From: Paguma larvata
Taxonomy: Eukaryota; Chordata; Mammalia; Carnivora; Viverridae
DNA: 64,000 nucleotides
NCBI GenBank assembly: GCA_030068075.1
Contig: CM057833.1
Coordinates: forward strand, 44,721,587 to 44,785,586
Direction of reading: 5' to 3'
Positions 55,296 through 64,000 of the stretch are shown here, one piece after another. How positions within the stretch are numbered: the first letter of the stretch is position 1; each line of letters starts with the position of its first letter. The notes beneath the pieces were generated by a model, which saw nothing but the letters and a program-made list of their open reading frames with translations, was not told where the DNA came from and did no database searches. A program made the translations under genes and the position numbers.

Positions 55296-55773
55296 GGGGC
55301 TGTGACACAGACAGTTGGAGGGTTATAGACGGTACATCCAGCAAGAATACAAGGAATTCTGAGTCCACTGCATGCTTCAGAGACAAATGCATAGTGTCCC
55401 AGGAGCCACATAGGAAATGTGGTTCAACTGCTAGTTCCTCCGTTGCGAAGGTGAGTTCCAATGGCGGAGCCCTGTGAGACTCCATCTCCTATGCCCAGTG
55501 TATCACACAGGGCCTGACACACAGGGAGGGTCTCATGGGGGCTAAGTGAACACAGAAAGCTGAGTATGTGACTAGAAGATACAAGGCAGAATGAACCGAG
55601 GGGATGCCCAGGATGGGAGGTCTGAGAGATGGTGATTAAATATGTAAGTGGCATTACTGTACTCGGTGTCTCTGGATTGGGTTTGTATTCTCTGCACCAG
55701 TATTTCTGAACATCAATATTTTTCAACGATATTCAGAAAGCCCAAACTAAACCATATGCTACAAACACACACA
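55296..55773. other. Unassigned; MIR/L2-tail words at 55500
   Basis: 'cacacagggcctgacacac' near 55504 is a tail-like word in isolation. The rest is unique-looking. Confidence 0.35.
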
Positions 55774-55818
55774 CTTCTTCTTCTTCTTCTTCTTCTTCCC
55801 CTTCCCCTTCTTTTCTTC
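55774..55818 (+). repeat. (TTC)n homopyrimidine microsatellite
   Basis: About eight TTC units followed by 'ccccttccccttctttt'; no purines across 45 bases. Confidence 0.95.
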
Positions 55819-56193
55819 TGTTTAAACACACACTCTCTCTCTCTGCTGTAAAGACCGTCTAAGAAACTAGGGTAAATTTGTACCTTGCACTAAAACTGGG
55901 TATTAGCAGCAGCAGAAGCTTCTTTGACAACTGTCCCTCCACTGCGGGGTGCGCTTGTTGCTGTCAATAATGCCCTTTACCTAATCACAAGGGAAGATGG
56001 ATGCCTGGCGGTCAGCTTCAATTCCACTTCACACCTTCGTTTTGCGAGCTAAGAGGACCACCCTGTAATATAACTCACATCTCCTGTCACTGAGCTGAAC
56101 AGATCTGACAGCTAACATTTTGCTACTTTATTTGACCTTAATCTGCTCTTGAACTTTGACTACTGTTACTGGATAACCAGCAACTGCAAAGTA
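55819..56193. other. Unassigned sequence
   Basis: Nothing recognised beyond a short CT run at 55831-55845. Confidence 0.4.
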
Positions 56194-56274
56194 GGAGAAA
56201 CCAACGTGAGTAACGCTTAGTTCACAACACTACGGGAGAAACCAACATGTGTAATGCCTAGATCACGACACTAC
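56194..56274 (+). repeat. 41-bp tandem dimer
   Basis: 'ggagaaaccaacgtgagt' at 56194 and 'ggagaaaccaacatgtgt' at 56235, continuing in parallel to 'cacaacactac' and 'cacgacactac'. Two 40-base units with six differences and no known family. Confidence 0.9.
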
Positions 56275-56474
56275 TGTCCTCTTACTGTTGCTTAATTCAA
56301 TGGTTCTCAGTTGTTCCTCTCCTCTGGTCCTCCCCTACACCTGCATCCTCTACCTTCCCCTCACACATACCAGGTACTCTCAGTTTACCTGGTCTACTGG
56401 AATGTAAGCATAACACAATTTCATAGGAAAAGGCATTTAGAGGATTCTAGAAAAGCCTCATTGCTTGGACTAAA

Positions 56475-56700
56475 GAGACCTAAACTGAAATCTCAGTTTA
56501 GCTTCTTACAAATGGTGTGACCTTAGCCAAATGACTTAACCTCCTTAAGCCTTGGTGTCCTCATTAAGAGAGCTGAGATAATAATATCTAACTCCTAGGA
56601 TTACTGTGAAGATTAAGTGGAAAGGTAGGAAAAAAATATCTGAACCAGTAATTCAAAATTTGACCTATGGTAGCTGTTCTCATTAGCACTAGTATTAATA
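56475..56700 (+). repeat. MIR, nearly full length
   Basis: 'atggtgtgaccttagccaaa', 'tgacttaacctccttaagcc', 'tgagataataatatctaac' and 'ggattactgtgaagattaag' match forward MIR. Confidence 0.9.
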
Positions 56701-57296
56701 TTAATAAGCATTGTGTTGCAGAATCATTATTGTGTAACTTAAAGACACAATTCTTCCATTAATATTTTAGAAAATAATGCCTACTGCTAGAATGTTAAAA
56801 GATAACCAAAACCATACTTAAAAAGGACAATAGGATAGGACAGTCAGTTAACATTTTTTCCGCCATAAACTTCTTGAAAATAAACTATTCTGCTGGGTAA
56901 TGATAAAACTCTAAATGATAAATAAAACATTCCAGCCTATATCCTGTAGATAAAGTGAGCAGGAACTTCCCTATCCCACTTTTGGAGGGGGGCGGCAAGG
57001 AGAATGAGGGATAACGGTTTCTTAGTAAGTGTTATAAAAGCCTCGTGTCTCCCAGACAGGTCTCATCAGTGATACACCAAAAGCTTCATTTGTCAACTTG
57101 CTGTCTCAAAACATAGTCTGCCTTTTGAGGAACACTGTAAGAAAATATACCCAAACCCGGGCACAACACACACACTTATATATACATATGCATATAAAAG
57201 TTCATCTCAAACCAAACATGCCTCACTAAATTTGATGAAAACACCATGTGGATGCAATCAAATTCAGTGGTGTTCGAAAGGAGGGCAAAGTAGAAT
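56701..57296. other. Unassigned AT-rich sequence
   Basis: No repeat landmark. A 'tatatacatatgcatata' patch lies near 57178-57196. Confidence 0.4.
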
Positions 57297-57738
57297 GTGA
57301 AATTGAACAAAGGAAGCCTCATTCTAAATGCATCCAGGAGGCCAGAAGAGGGCGCTCTCGTGCACTACCACTCCAAGACCCCAACAGGAAACAAGGTACC
57401 TTGAGCTCCCAAAGGGATGAAGCCTACTTTACCACCCCAGCAAGGGGAAGATTTTCTCCTTGCCCAGCAACAGCTCAGCCAATGAGATCATCACAACTCA
57501 GCCAATGGAAAGCCACTATACTTTGGACTTCCAGTTTAGACCAATGGACTTTGTTTATAACAGACTCTCCCAAACTCCCCCCTTCCATCTATAAAAGATC
57601 CTTTCCTTTGTTCTCCGGACTTGCCTATGGTTTTGCACTAGCTTTCTGTGTGTCTCAAGTTGCAATTCTTTGCTCTTCCCAAAAAACCCATTTAGCTGAT
57701 AAAATATGTGGCTATTTTATTTTTAAGGTTAACGAGAG
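57297..57738 (+). mobile_element. ERV1-type solo LTR
   Basis: About 440 bases organised like a gammaretrovirus-type LTR: U3 with three CCAAT boxes, a TATA box, a pyrimidine-rich R/U5 with 'gttgcaattctttgctct', and an end 'gctattttatttttaagg'. The site where AATAAA would be expected (57681-57690) reads as an A-run, so the poly(A) signal appears mutated. No gag, pol or env and no second LTR lie in the window. Start chosen at 'tgtgaaattg'. No clear target duplication; end uncertain by about 15 bases. Confidence 0.75.
57479..57596 (+). promoter_or_regulatory. LTR core promoter: three CCAAT boxes and a TATA box
   Basis: CCAAT at 57479-57483, 57502-57506 and 57541-57545, then TATAAAA at 57590-57596. 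Order and spacing fit a class-II promoter on the plus strand. Activity is unknown. Confidence 0.75.
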
Positions 57739-58559
57739 TGTTTACATTTCAACAAGTACCAAGTCTAATTGTCAATAACAAATATTTAAAATATAAAAAA
57801 ATGGGACCAAATGAAATCGTTTTCACTGTCTGTGCATGTATATGAGTACATGAATATACAAACGACACATTTTACTACCTACCCATTAAAGTTAAAACAT
57901 CAATCTTCATCATATCAATTTCATAATATTAGATGCTGCCATTCTAATCTGGTATTGATAAGAATGAACAAGGCCTGGAATTTTACACCTGGGTGCATTT
58001 CATTTTGTTTCTCTCCAGTGACAGAATTCAATATGACACAGCTCAGCGTGACAGCATCAGGCTGGGACTGTCACCTTAGGGGCTTATACATCTTTAAAAT
58101 TCTCACAAAAGTGAAATTGACTGACAGTGAAGCAAAATGATGCTTTTAACTTGAGTTGGAAGATCAGAAAAGTCAATGAAAACACTCAAGTTCGTTTAGG
58201 CTCTTCAGTAAGGGATCTTTTGGAGAAAAAAGCAGCAGGCTTCCGAGTTCTATACTGCTGCCAACTGGTGGGACCCTGTGGACTGTCTTGAGGGAGCTCC
58301 CTGGACAGAGGCCATGGAATTAAGAGAGGCGGAAGTGACATGGCAACTATTTAAAAAGGAAGTTATTTTCCCTTCTCATTGTATCAGATATAACATGATG
58401 TATAGAGAAGAGTGAGAGACTGCATTCAGATCCCTGTCCCCACCTTACAGACGGGTGGCCCAGAGATAGCACTTAACCATTGGGTGTCTACACTTAGTTA
58501 TCTGCAAACTAGGGTTACTGAAGTCCTTGCTTCAAAGTGTTCTGGAAACGTCACATCAA
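57739..58559. other. Unassigned sequence
   Basis: About 820 bases without recognised repeats. The 109-codon frame at 57811-58140 has no domain. Confidence 0.4.
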
Positions 58560-59290
58560 GAATGTTGTATGTGGCCCTCCGACCCCTCCCCGCCCACCCT
58601 CCAGGGGCTCTGTTGGTCAGGATGCTCTTCTCTCTGCACCAGTCACTGGGCAGGAGCCCTAAGCAAGCCTGCTTCCAGCTCATGAGGGCCCACCTAGATG
58701 CAGGAGGGGACCCTGTTGTGGCGAACCTAGATGCGGTGCTCCTAGGGGATGTGATCCAGCACTTTGTAAGGTGGAGCTTCAAGCTGGTGGGGATGAAGGT
58801 GCTGCAGGTACCAGAAGGTGTCCATGGTCCATGAAGGCACCATCATGGCCCATGCCTCAAGGGCCATGATACAATACACCAGCCGATGAGGCTTCTCTCA
58901 GCAGCCCCTGGGGAGATCACAATGTCCACATCAGTAGGAAACTCATCCATACCAGCGACTCATGGAAGGGCCCAGAAAGAGATGCAGCTGTGGTTCCAGA
59001 GGAATGAACTGGTACACTGGGAAGACAAGGGCCACCACAGCCGCACCCCCCAGCTGAGCCCCACGTCCACCCAGGACCAGCCACCTCCGTGAACAAGAGC
59101 TTGAGCACATGCTCTGCCCATCCATTCCAAACCACCTCCCAGCCCAACTTCTGCCCTACCCCAGGCCAGAGCGGTTTGAGCCATCATCTGTACAAGTCTG
59201 TCTGTATCCTAAGCTGGCAAGAAATTGGACTAAATCCTTTCTGTACCAAAGTGCCAACCAACCTTTGGGGATGACCTCAACCTCAGATCA
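58560..59290 (+). pseudogene. NME4: NME4 processed pseudogene (mitochondrial nucleoside diphosphate kinase D)
   Basis: Three reading frames in succession recall the NDPK-D protein. From about 58706, GDVIQHFVRWSFKLVGMKVL resembles the NME4 GDVIQRF...LVGMKMLQ region. From 58824 (shifted by one) comes MVHEGTIMAHASRAMIQYTS, like MVWEGYNVVRASRAMIGHT, ending at an in-frame TGA at 58885. From 58924 (another frame) comes VHISRKLIHTSDS, carrying the catalytic-histidine motif (His codon 58948-58950). From about 58970 comes AQKEMQLWFQRNELVHWED, the C-terminal motif. About 30 codons between the first two segments are deleted. Segments from several exons are contiguous, so it is a reverse-transcribed copy. 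The 3' part to about 59290 is taken as 3' UTR; no poly(A) remains. NME4 rather than NME3 is indicated by LVGMK and ELVHW. Known role of the parent: mitochondrial nucleotide phosphate transfer. No product is expected here. Confidence 0.88.
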
Positions 59291-59489
59291 CCTTCTGCCA
59301 TCATGTACTGAGCTACGAGGCACAGAAAAGGTAACACTGAGGGCCTGAGAGTCTGGCCAGTGAAGTGTGGCAGGAAGAGGGATGGGCAGAGGGTTACCAC
59401 AACCCAGAGAATGAGAGGGCAGTAGAGGTGAGCGGGTGGGAGATGAGTCAAAGCTCTGAGCTGCCAAGAGTCTAGGACAAACGACATAG

Positions 59490-59803
59490 GGCAACACTGT
59501 CCAAAAGAAATAGAAGGTGAGCTACAGAAGGAATTCAAAATTTTCTTGTAGCCACGTTTAAAAAAGTAGAAAGAAACAGGTAGAGTTATACTAGCACATG
59601 TAATTTAACCTAATGTATCCAAAGTATTATCGTTTCAACTGAGATCAATTAAAAAAATTACCAGTGAGATATTCCACTTTTTATTGCTGTTGTTCTAAAA
59701 TGCAGATGTGTATTTTACATTTATAGCCCATCTCCATTTCAACTAGCCACATATCAGGTACTCAACAGCCACATGTGGCTAGCGGCCACTATAATGGTCG
59801 GTG
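59490..59803 (+). mobile_element. hAT-Charlie element
   Basis: 'caacactgtccaaaagaaat' at the left, 'aaaaaagtagaaagaaaca', 'ttatcgtttcaactgagatc' and 'cagccacatgtggctagcgg' to 'ataatggtcggtg' at the right give both terminal regions of an old MER1-type element. Longer relative of the one at 29205. Confidence 0.82.
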
Positions 59804-60186
59804 TGGATATGAAGGCTGAGTACGGGTCAAGAAGGACAGGGTCTTGAACTCTGGGGTCTAGGCAGATCCAAAAGGAAGAAGAACAAGAAAACACCTTTCC
59901 TACAATTTACCTGGGTCTAGAATCAAACAAAATGCAGGCTCCACCCAGAACTCAAAAGGAAGCCTGTTGTATTAGTACACCTTCCTCCTCCTTCCCTCTT
60001 TATTCTTAGGTACAGAAAAAGAGAGAAAGTGGGAAGCACTTAACCTGTAGAAGGAAGCTTAGGTGGCATTACCTTCCGAGCAGGTACACTCTTTCAGACC
60101 CTGTTGCTTCGCTTAATAAAATGATGTGGTTCGACTAACCCAAAGACCCTTTCAGTATTTTACCTTTTATTTCTTTCTTTTGCTTA
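59804..60186. other. Unassigned sequence
   Basis: Nothing recognised. Confidence 0.4.
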
Positions 60187-60630
60187 TTGTGAGGGTTCAT
60201 TTTAGATGTCAACTCGACTGGGCCACGGGGCACTCAGATATCCAGTTAAATATTATTTCTAGGTGTGTCTGGTAGGATGTTTCTGGAAGAGATTAGCACT
60301 TTGGTCAATAGCCTGAATAAAGCAGAGTGCCCTCCGGAATGCAGTGAACCTCATTCAGTCCGCTGACAGCCTGAATACAACGAAAGCACGAACAAAGGAA
60401 TGTCCTCTCTTTCTGCCACTGTTTGCACTGGGACACTGGTCTTCTCCTGCCTGTGTACTCAGACTGGTGCTACACCACCAGCTTTCTGGGGGCTCCAGCT
60501 TGCAGATGGCAGATTATGGGACTTCTCAGGCTCTATGATCACATGAGTTAATTCCTTACAAGCCACCCTTTGCCTCCCTGCCTCTCTCTCTCATACACAC
60601 ACACACACATCTTATTTATGTATCTCTCTG
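60187..60630 (+). mobile_element. ERVL-like LTR
   Basis: 'tttagatgtcaactcgactg', 'gggccacggggcactcagat', 'gtgtgtctggtaggatgttt', 'aaagcagagtgccctccgga', 'ccagcttgcagatggcagat' and 'catgagttaattccttacaa' are ordered landmarks of a common mammalian LTR-type repeat whose name I cannot fix. A (CA)n expansion lies in its AT/CA-rich 3' part. Confidence 0.65.
60594..60610 (+). repeat. Short (CA)n repeat
   Basis: About eight CA units within the preceding LTR-like element. Confidence 0.9.
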
Positions 60631-60644
60631 ATCCTTCTTCTCCA

Positions 60645-60900
60645 TAAACTTCCACCATTCGCTGAGCGTGTACTATTGGCAAGCCCTGTTCTAGGCACTG
60701 GAGACTTAGAGACCAGTGACAGGGCCCCTTCCCTCAGTAACTCCAATGCAGTGGGGGAAACAGATGTGTAGAAGGATGACTGTAAACCAGAGGGCTACAC
60801 GGGATAATGGGATCAGGGAGGGGAGAGTGTTTGAGAACAGTTGACTACCGTTCACTTAGAAGAGGATCAGAAAGGGCTTCACAGAGGAGAGATGTTGGTC
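60645..60900 (-). repeat. L2 fragment
   Basis: 'gctgagcgtgtactattggc', 'ctgttctaggcactggagac', 'ccccttccctcagtaactc' and 'agaaagggcttcacagagg' trace L2 in reverse. Confidence 0.85.
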
Positions 60901-62274
60901 GTCGCGCTGCTCCTACTAAGTCATAATTTCATTTCCCATTTATCTTCGCCAGGGTAAGCAAGAGCCATCCAGTGTGGCCACGGTGAGTTGATAAATTCCA
61001 CTCCAAAGCAAGGAGGGTGTACGAAGGAGAGAGCCCGATTTCTGTTTCAGCTTAGAAAAACCAAATGAAACAAAGCTCGGTGAAAACGTGCGAATCGCTT
61101 TGAGGATTCATGACATTTGCACATCACAGGAAACGCAGGATTTCAGACTGGGAGACGATGAGCTAAATAATCACCTGAGTGTCGCTGATGTCTCAGGACC
61201 CCATTACAGGCTCTTCCACACGCAGACCTGCCCTGCGAGGCTCCATTTACCCCACAGAGACTGTGACATTCGGGGTCTGATCCTGAGCTGCGATCTCACA
61301 GTTTCCCACACTGTGATGGATGCATAATATTAACTTGACGTGAAAAATGCAGGGAAAAAGCAATGTTTTCCAAATCAGATGGAAAGGAAAGGCAGTCAGG
61401 GAAGAATGTGCAAGTAGAGCCTTAATAAAAACAAAGAACCATTTGTTCCCCACGAGGACTTGCTAGAACAAACCAACTGTTTCCATATTGACACTGCACT
61501 CACAGTGTGGGGGGAAGAGGAAACAAAGGCACCACCCGGGCGTGCCAGCCTGGGCCGTGGTAGCTTTACCTGAGCACTCTGCACCCTGCATTATGTCCAC
61601 TGTCAGCTTTCGAAAGCCAGAAACTTTCTGAGGGCACAGTCTTTGAAGTTTGGAAAAATGTCTTTGTGTCGGCCCATGAATTTTGCGTTCAAGCGCTCTT
61701 TATAGAAATCTATCAAATCCCCATTAATCCAGTGTCTAGTCAGCTCTGACGGTCTCTAATGAGGGTTCTATCACCTTTCTGAGAAGGTCATCCACTCCTG
61801 ATGGAAACACAATGATCACTGAAAGTAAAAAAAACGGCCTCTTCCTTTCCACGGTGTGCATCCGCAACCAGACCTAGGCAGACAGTCGATTTCTTCCCTA
61901 CTCTCTTTCTTCTGCCCAAATTCAGACTGGTACTGGGAAATGTCCATGTATTTCAGAAAGTCCCTTTTGGGATAAGGCCAGAGCGCAGAATCGCAGCTGT
62001 CTGCAAAAGGATAGGTGGGTGAAACCATCCGATTTGCAGTCAGCATGTCCGCAAGAGGCTCCCAAATCCCTCTGGGGTCTGAAATGCGGGCCAAAATGAT
62101 TGAAAAACCAGATTAAGTCAGACCAGAGCTGGTTGATGGAGAGGAACTAATCATAATTAATTCCACAAACAGATGTCCTTGACCCATTCTCAGCATTTTC
62201 CACATCCCACTGCAGTTTGCATGGGGAGCTGAGACCCTTAGAGAGGCTAGGGGAGGAATGATGACCTTTAAAAC
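60901..62274. other. Unique sequence; candidate conserved block at 61050-61800
   Basis: 1.37 kb with no repeats. 61050-61800 has even composition and several CpGs, unlike the flanks. A 79-codon plus frame (61088-61327) and a 92-codon minus frame (61816-62094) have no recognisable domain. Confidence 0.4.
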
Positions 62275-62475
62275 TCTAATACATGGACTTAGGTTTTATC
62301 CTTCCATTTACTAGCTGTGTGACCTTGGGAAGGTGACTTACCCTCTCTGATCCTTTTTAGATTCTTCACCTATAAAACAGAGTGAATGTTCCTTCTCTGT
62401 GGGATTGCTCTGAGGATTATGCACCTGTAAGGTCCCCAGCATGGGGTCTAGAGCATACCAGGCAGTGAAGAAATG
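62275..62475 (+). repeat. MIR, nearly full length
   Basis: 'tttactagctgtgtgacctt', 'gggaaggtgacttaccctct' and 'ttcttcacctataaaacaga' are close to MIR. Confidence 0.92.
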
Positions 62476-62829
62476 GGACACCTTTATACAATTATATAAC
62501 GCTCTAATTCCACTAATATTTATTTACACCACAGCACTATGCCAGTCCCCCTAAGGGACACCAAGAGTTATGGGTGTATTTCGGATCTCCTAGGATGACA
62601 TTATTTTCATATATTCTCTTTAGTTTCCCTATAAGTAAAACAGGTTCTTATTAGATGGCACATTGTCAATTTGGGCTCCGGATGAAACTGTCACCATGGG
62701 CTTGGGCAAGCAAACAAGGGCACTGGTTTTTAGGAATTTTCAATCTAGTTTGGAGAAAAGGCATACTCAGAAATACCTATAATAAAATACAAGATAATAA
62801 GAAATGGTATATTTATAATTGCCTCTTTG
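62476..62829. other. Unassigned; weak MIR/L2 words at 62510-62560
   Basis: 'atttacaccacagcactatg' then 'ccagtcccc' is tail-like but isolated. Confidence 0.35.
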
Positions 62830-62985
62830 ATTTATATACCACTTCATAGATGACAAGGTACGTTTATATACATTTCCCTGCAAGATAACCTCGTGAAACA
62901 ATTTACTGTCCTCGTTTTTGCATATGAGAAAACTGGGAATCAGAAATGTTTTAGGAACTGCCCACAGACAAGAGTACTTGATATA
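62830..62985 (-). repeat. MIR relic
   Basis: 'gataacctcgtgaaacaatt', 'tttgcatatgagaaaactg' and 'ttttaggaactgcccacaga' are complement tail to core. Confidence 0.65.
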
Positions 62986-64000
62986 AGACAGAGCTGGGGT
63001 TTTCACTCGTATTTTCTTCATTTTAAATCAGTGTCTCCTCTGATTCCCCCCTCAGAGAGGCTCCAGTAGAAATTCAGGCTGTGTAAGCTTCATTCATTCA
63101 TTCAACAGACAAATACTAGGTGACCCAGGGCCTTCCTGTCTGGCATTACAGTGAGACTTCCACTCTACCACTGGCTGAGCTCTGGGATCTTAGATGGGTT
63201 TGCCTGTGTTTCATGGCATGTTATAAACTGGGCTTGTCAGGGAGGCACAGATAACTCCTACTGGAAGATTATCTAAGAAACGGAACTAGCTTTCAGGAAG
63301 GAGGACATCGCTTTTAATTTCCTCCTGAAATCCTAATCATCCTTTCACAATGCTCAAACGATCCAGTATCTTAAAGGCTTCCCAAAGTCCCTGTAAGATA
63401 AGAATATTTAAATTAAAATCCAGGTTTCTTAAGTTCTACATCGAAGTGCATGAAGGAGTCTGATCTTCATTCTAGTACTACTTGCTCAACCTCATCAAGA
63501 CCATGGGAAAGTCATCTTGCCAGAAAGGACCACACAAGGCCAGGCAGTGGATGCAGAGACCCTACATAGCACACCCCTACTGGATCAGAGCGATACTGCA
63601 CTAACTCCATTCTGTATCATCACAGAATTTACAGGAACCCAAAAAGAATGCAAAGCAACATTCTGAAAACACAGAAATCTAGCACTGAAACACAAACCAG
63701 CCAGGTGAGTGGAGCGGGTGACAAGAAGAGACTGCAGATGGCATTTGGCAAACCTCCAGCTTCTGTTCATAGAATCACAGGGCCACAGAATGTGCAAGCT
63801 GGCACTCTTGGTTTACACTCCTGATAAAATTATTCACCCTAAGACATAGTTCTGATGGTGTCATTGTATTGTTCAGGGACAGTGATGCCTCAAGCTGAGG
63901 AATAAATGACTGAATTTGCATTGAAACTCTTTTAAGGTCTGATCACAGGTACCACCCCGAGTCCCTGATACCCTGCTATATACCTCTTCTGTAGCTTATA
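62986..64000. other. Mostly unassigned; short L2 word near 63090
   Basis: 'cattcattcattcaacaga' at 63092-63110 is the start of a complement L2 end and fades within 60 bases. Nothing else recognised to the window edge. Confidence 0.4.

Noticed and set aside
57248..57778. 176-codon open frame, the longest in the window
   Set aside because: It begins upstream of the LTR and reads across its promoter and R/U5 regions. It matches no viral or cellular domain I recognise and shows no coding logic.
58412..58834. 140-codon frame as a functional kinase gene
   Set aside because: Only part of it is NME4-like. The frame is lost before the catalytic region and a large deletion follows.

Overview
This window is mammalian nuclear DNA from a feliform carnivore, most likely a cat (Felidae). 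The evidence is a set of about nine tRNA-Lys-derived CAN-SINEs of the feliform type, with a 'gtgctgacagctcagagcc' body and a 'ctcaaaaataaataaa' tail. They sit on a background of mammal-wide MIR and L2 elements, ancient hAT-Charlie and MaLR elements, and a few L1 fragments, one of which has a carnivore-type L1 3' end. There are no operons, no bacterial signals, no CRISPR arrays and no RNA genes. I find no exon and no intact protein-coding gene; the open frames present are short and mostly lie in repeats or low-complexity DNA. The window is intergenic or deep-intronic, and the sequence alone cannot tell which.

Layout. 0.2-8 kb: MIR and L2 relics, an L1 fragment (minus), a MER5A-like piece, a SINE rearranged by an 87-bp tandem duplication, a run of L2 pieces, and a MaLR LTR remnant. 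8.1-8.36 kb: a 248-nt uninterrupted homopyrimidine tract. 9.6-10.0 kb: an LTR-like block holding a perfect hairpin. 10.6-21.3 kb: L1, L2 and MIR relics, a triple 20-bp CAGGTG repeat, an MLT1-type LTR split by a SINE, and a young L1 3' end. 22-33 kb: mostly unique sequence with a few MIR, L1 and hAT copies, a (TG)25 run, a 67-bp alternating purine-pyrimidine tract and a SINE. 34-50 kb: the SINE-richest part, with seven CAN-SINEs, two L1 fragments, a complete hAT-Charlie MITE and many MIR/L2 copies. 50-57 kb: unique blocks plus one SINE and a 41-bp tandem dimer. 57.3-60.6 kb: an ERV1-type solo LTR with CCAAT/TATA signals, a processed pseudogene of NME4, a hAT-Charlie element and an ERVL-like LTR. 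60.6-64 kb: L2/MIR relics and unique sequence.

Functionally the window is passive. The only gene-derived feature is the NME4 retrocopy, broken by frameshifts, stops and a deletion. The best promoter-like signals are those of the solo LTR. Several unique blocks (7.6, 11.4, 25.2, 32.8, 51.7, 52.7, 54.0 and 61.0 kb) look like candidate conserved non-coding elements, but that needs cross-species alignment. I saw no novel biological system. The most original observations are a hairpin shared by the two CAN-SINE subfamilies with paired base changes, the perfect hairpin in the 9.7-kb LTR block, the E-box triplet and the NME4 retrocopy. Names of ancient repeats come from remembered consensus sequences, so family assignments are firmer than subfamily ones and edges are approximate by tens of bases.
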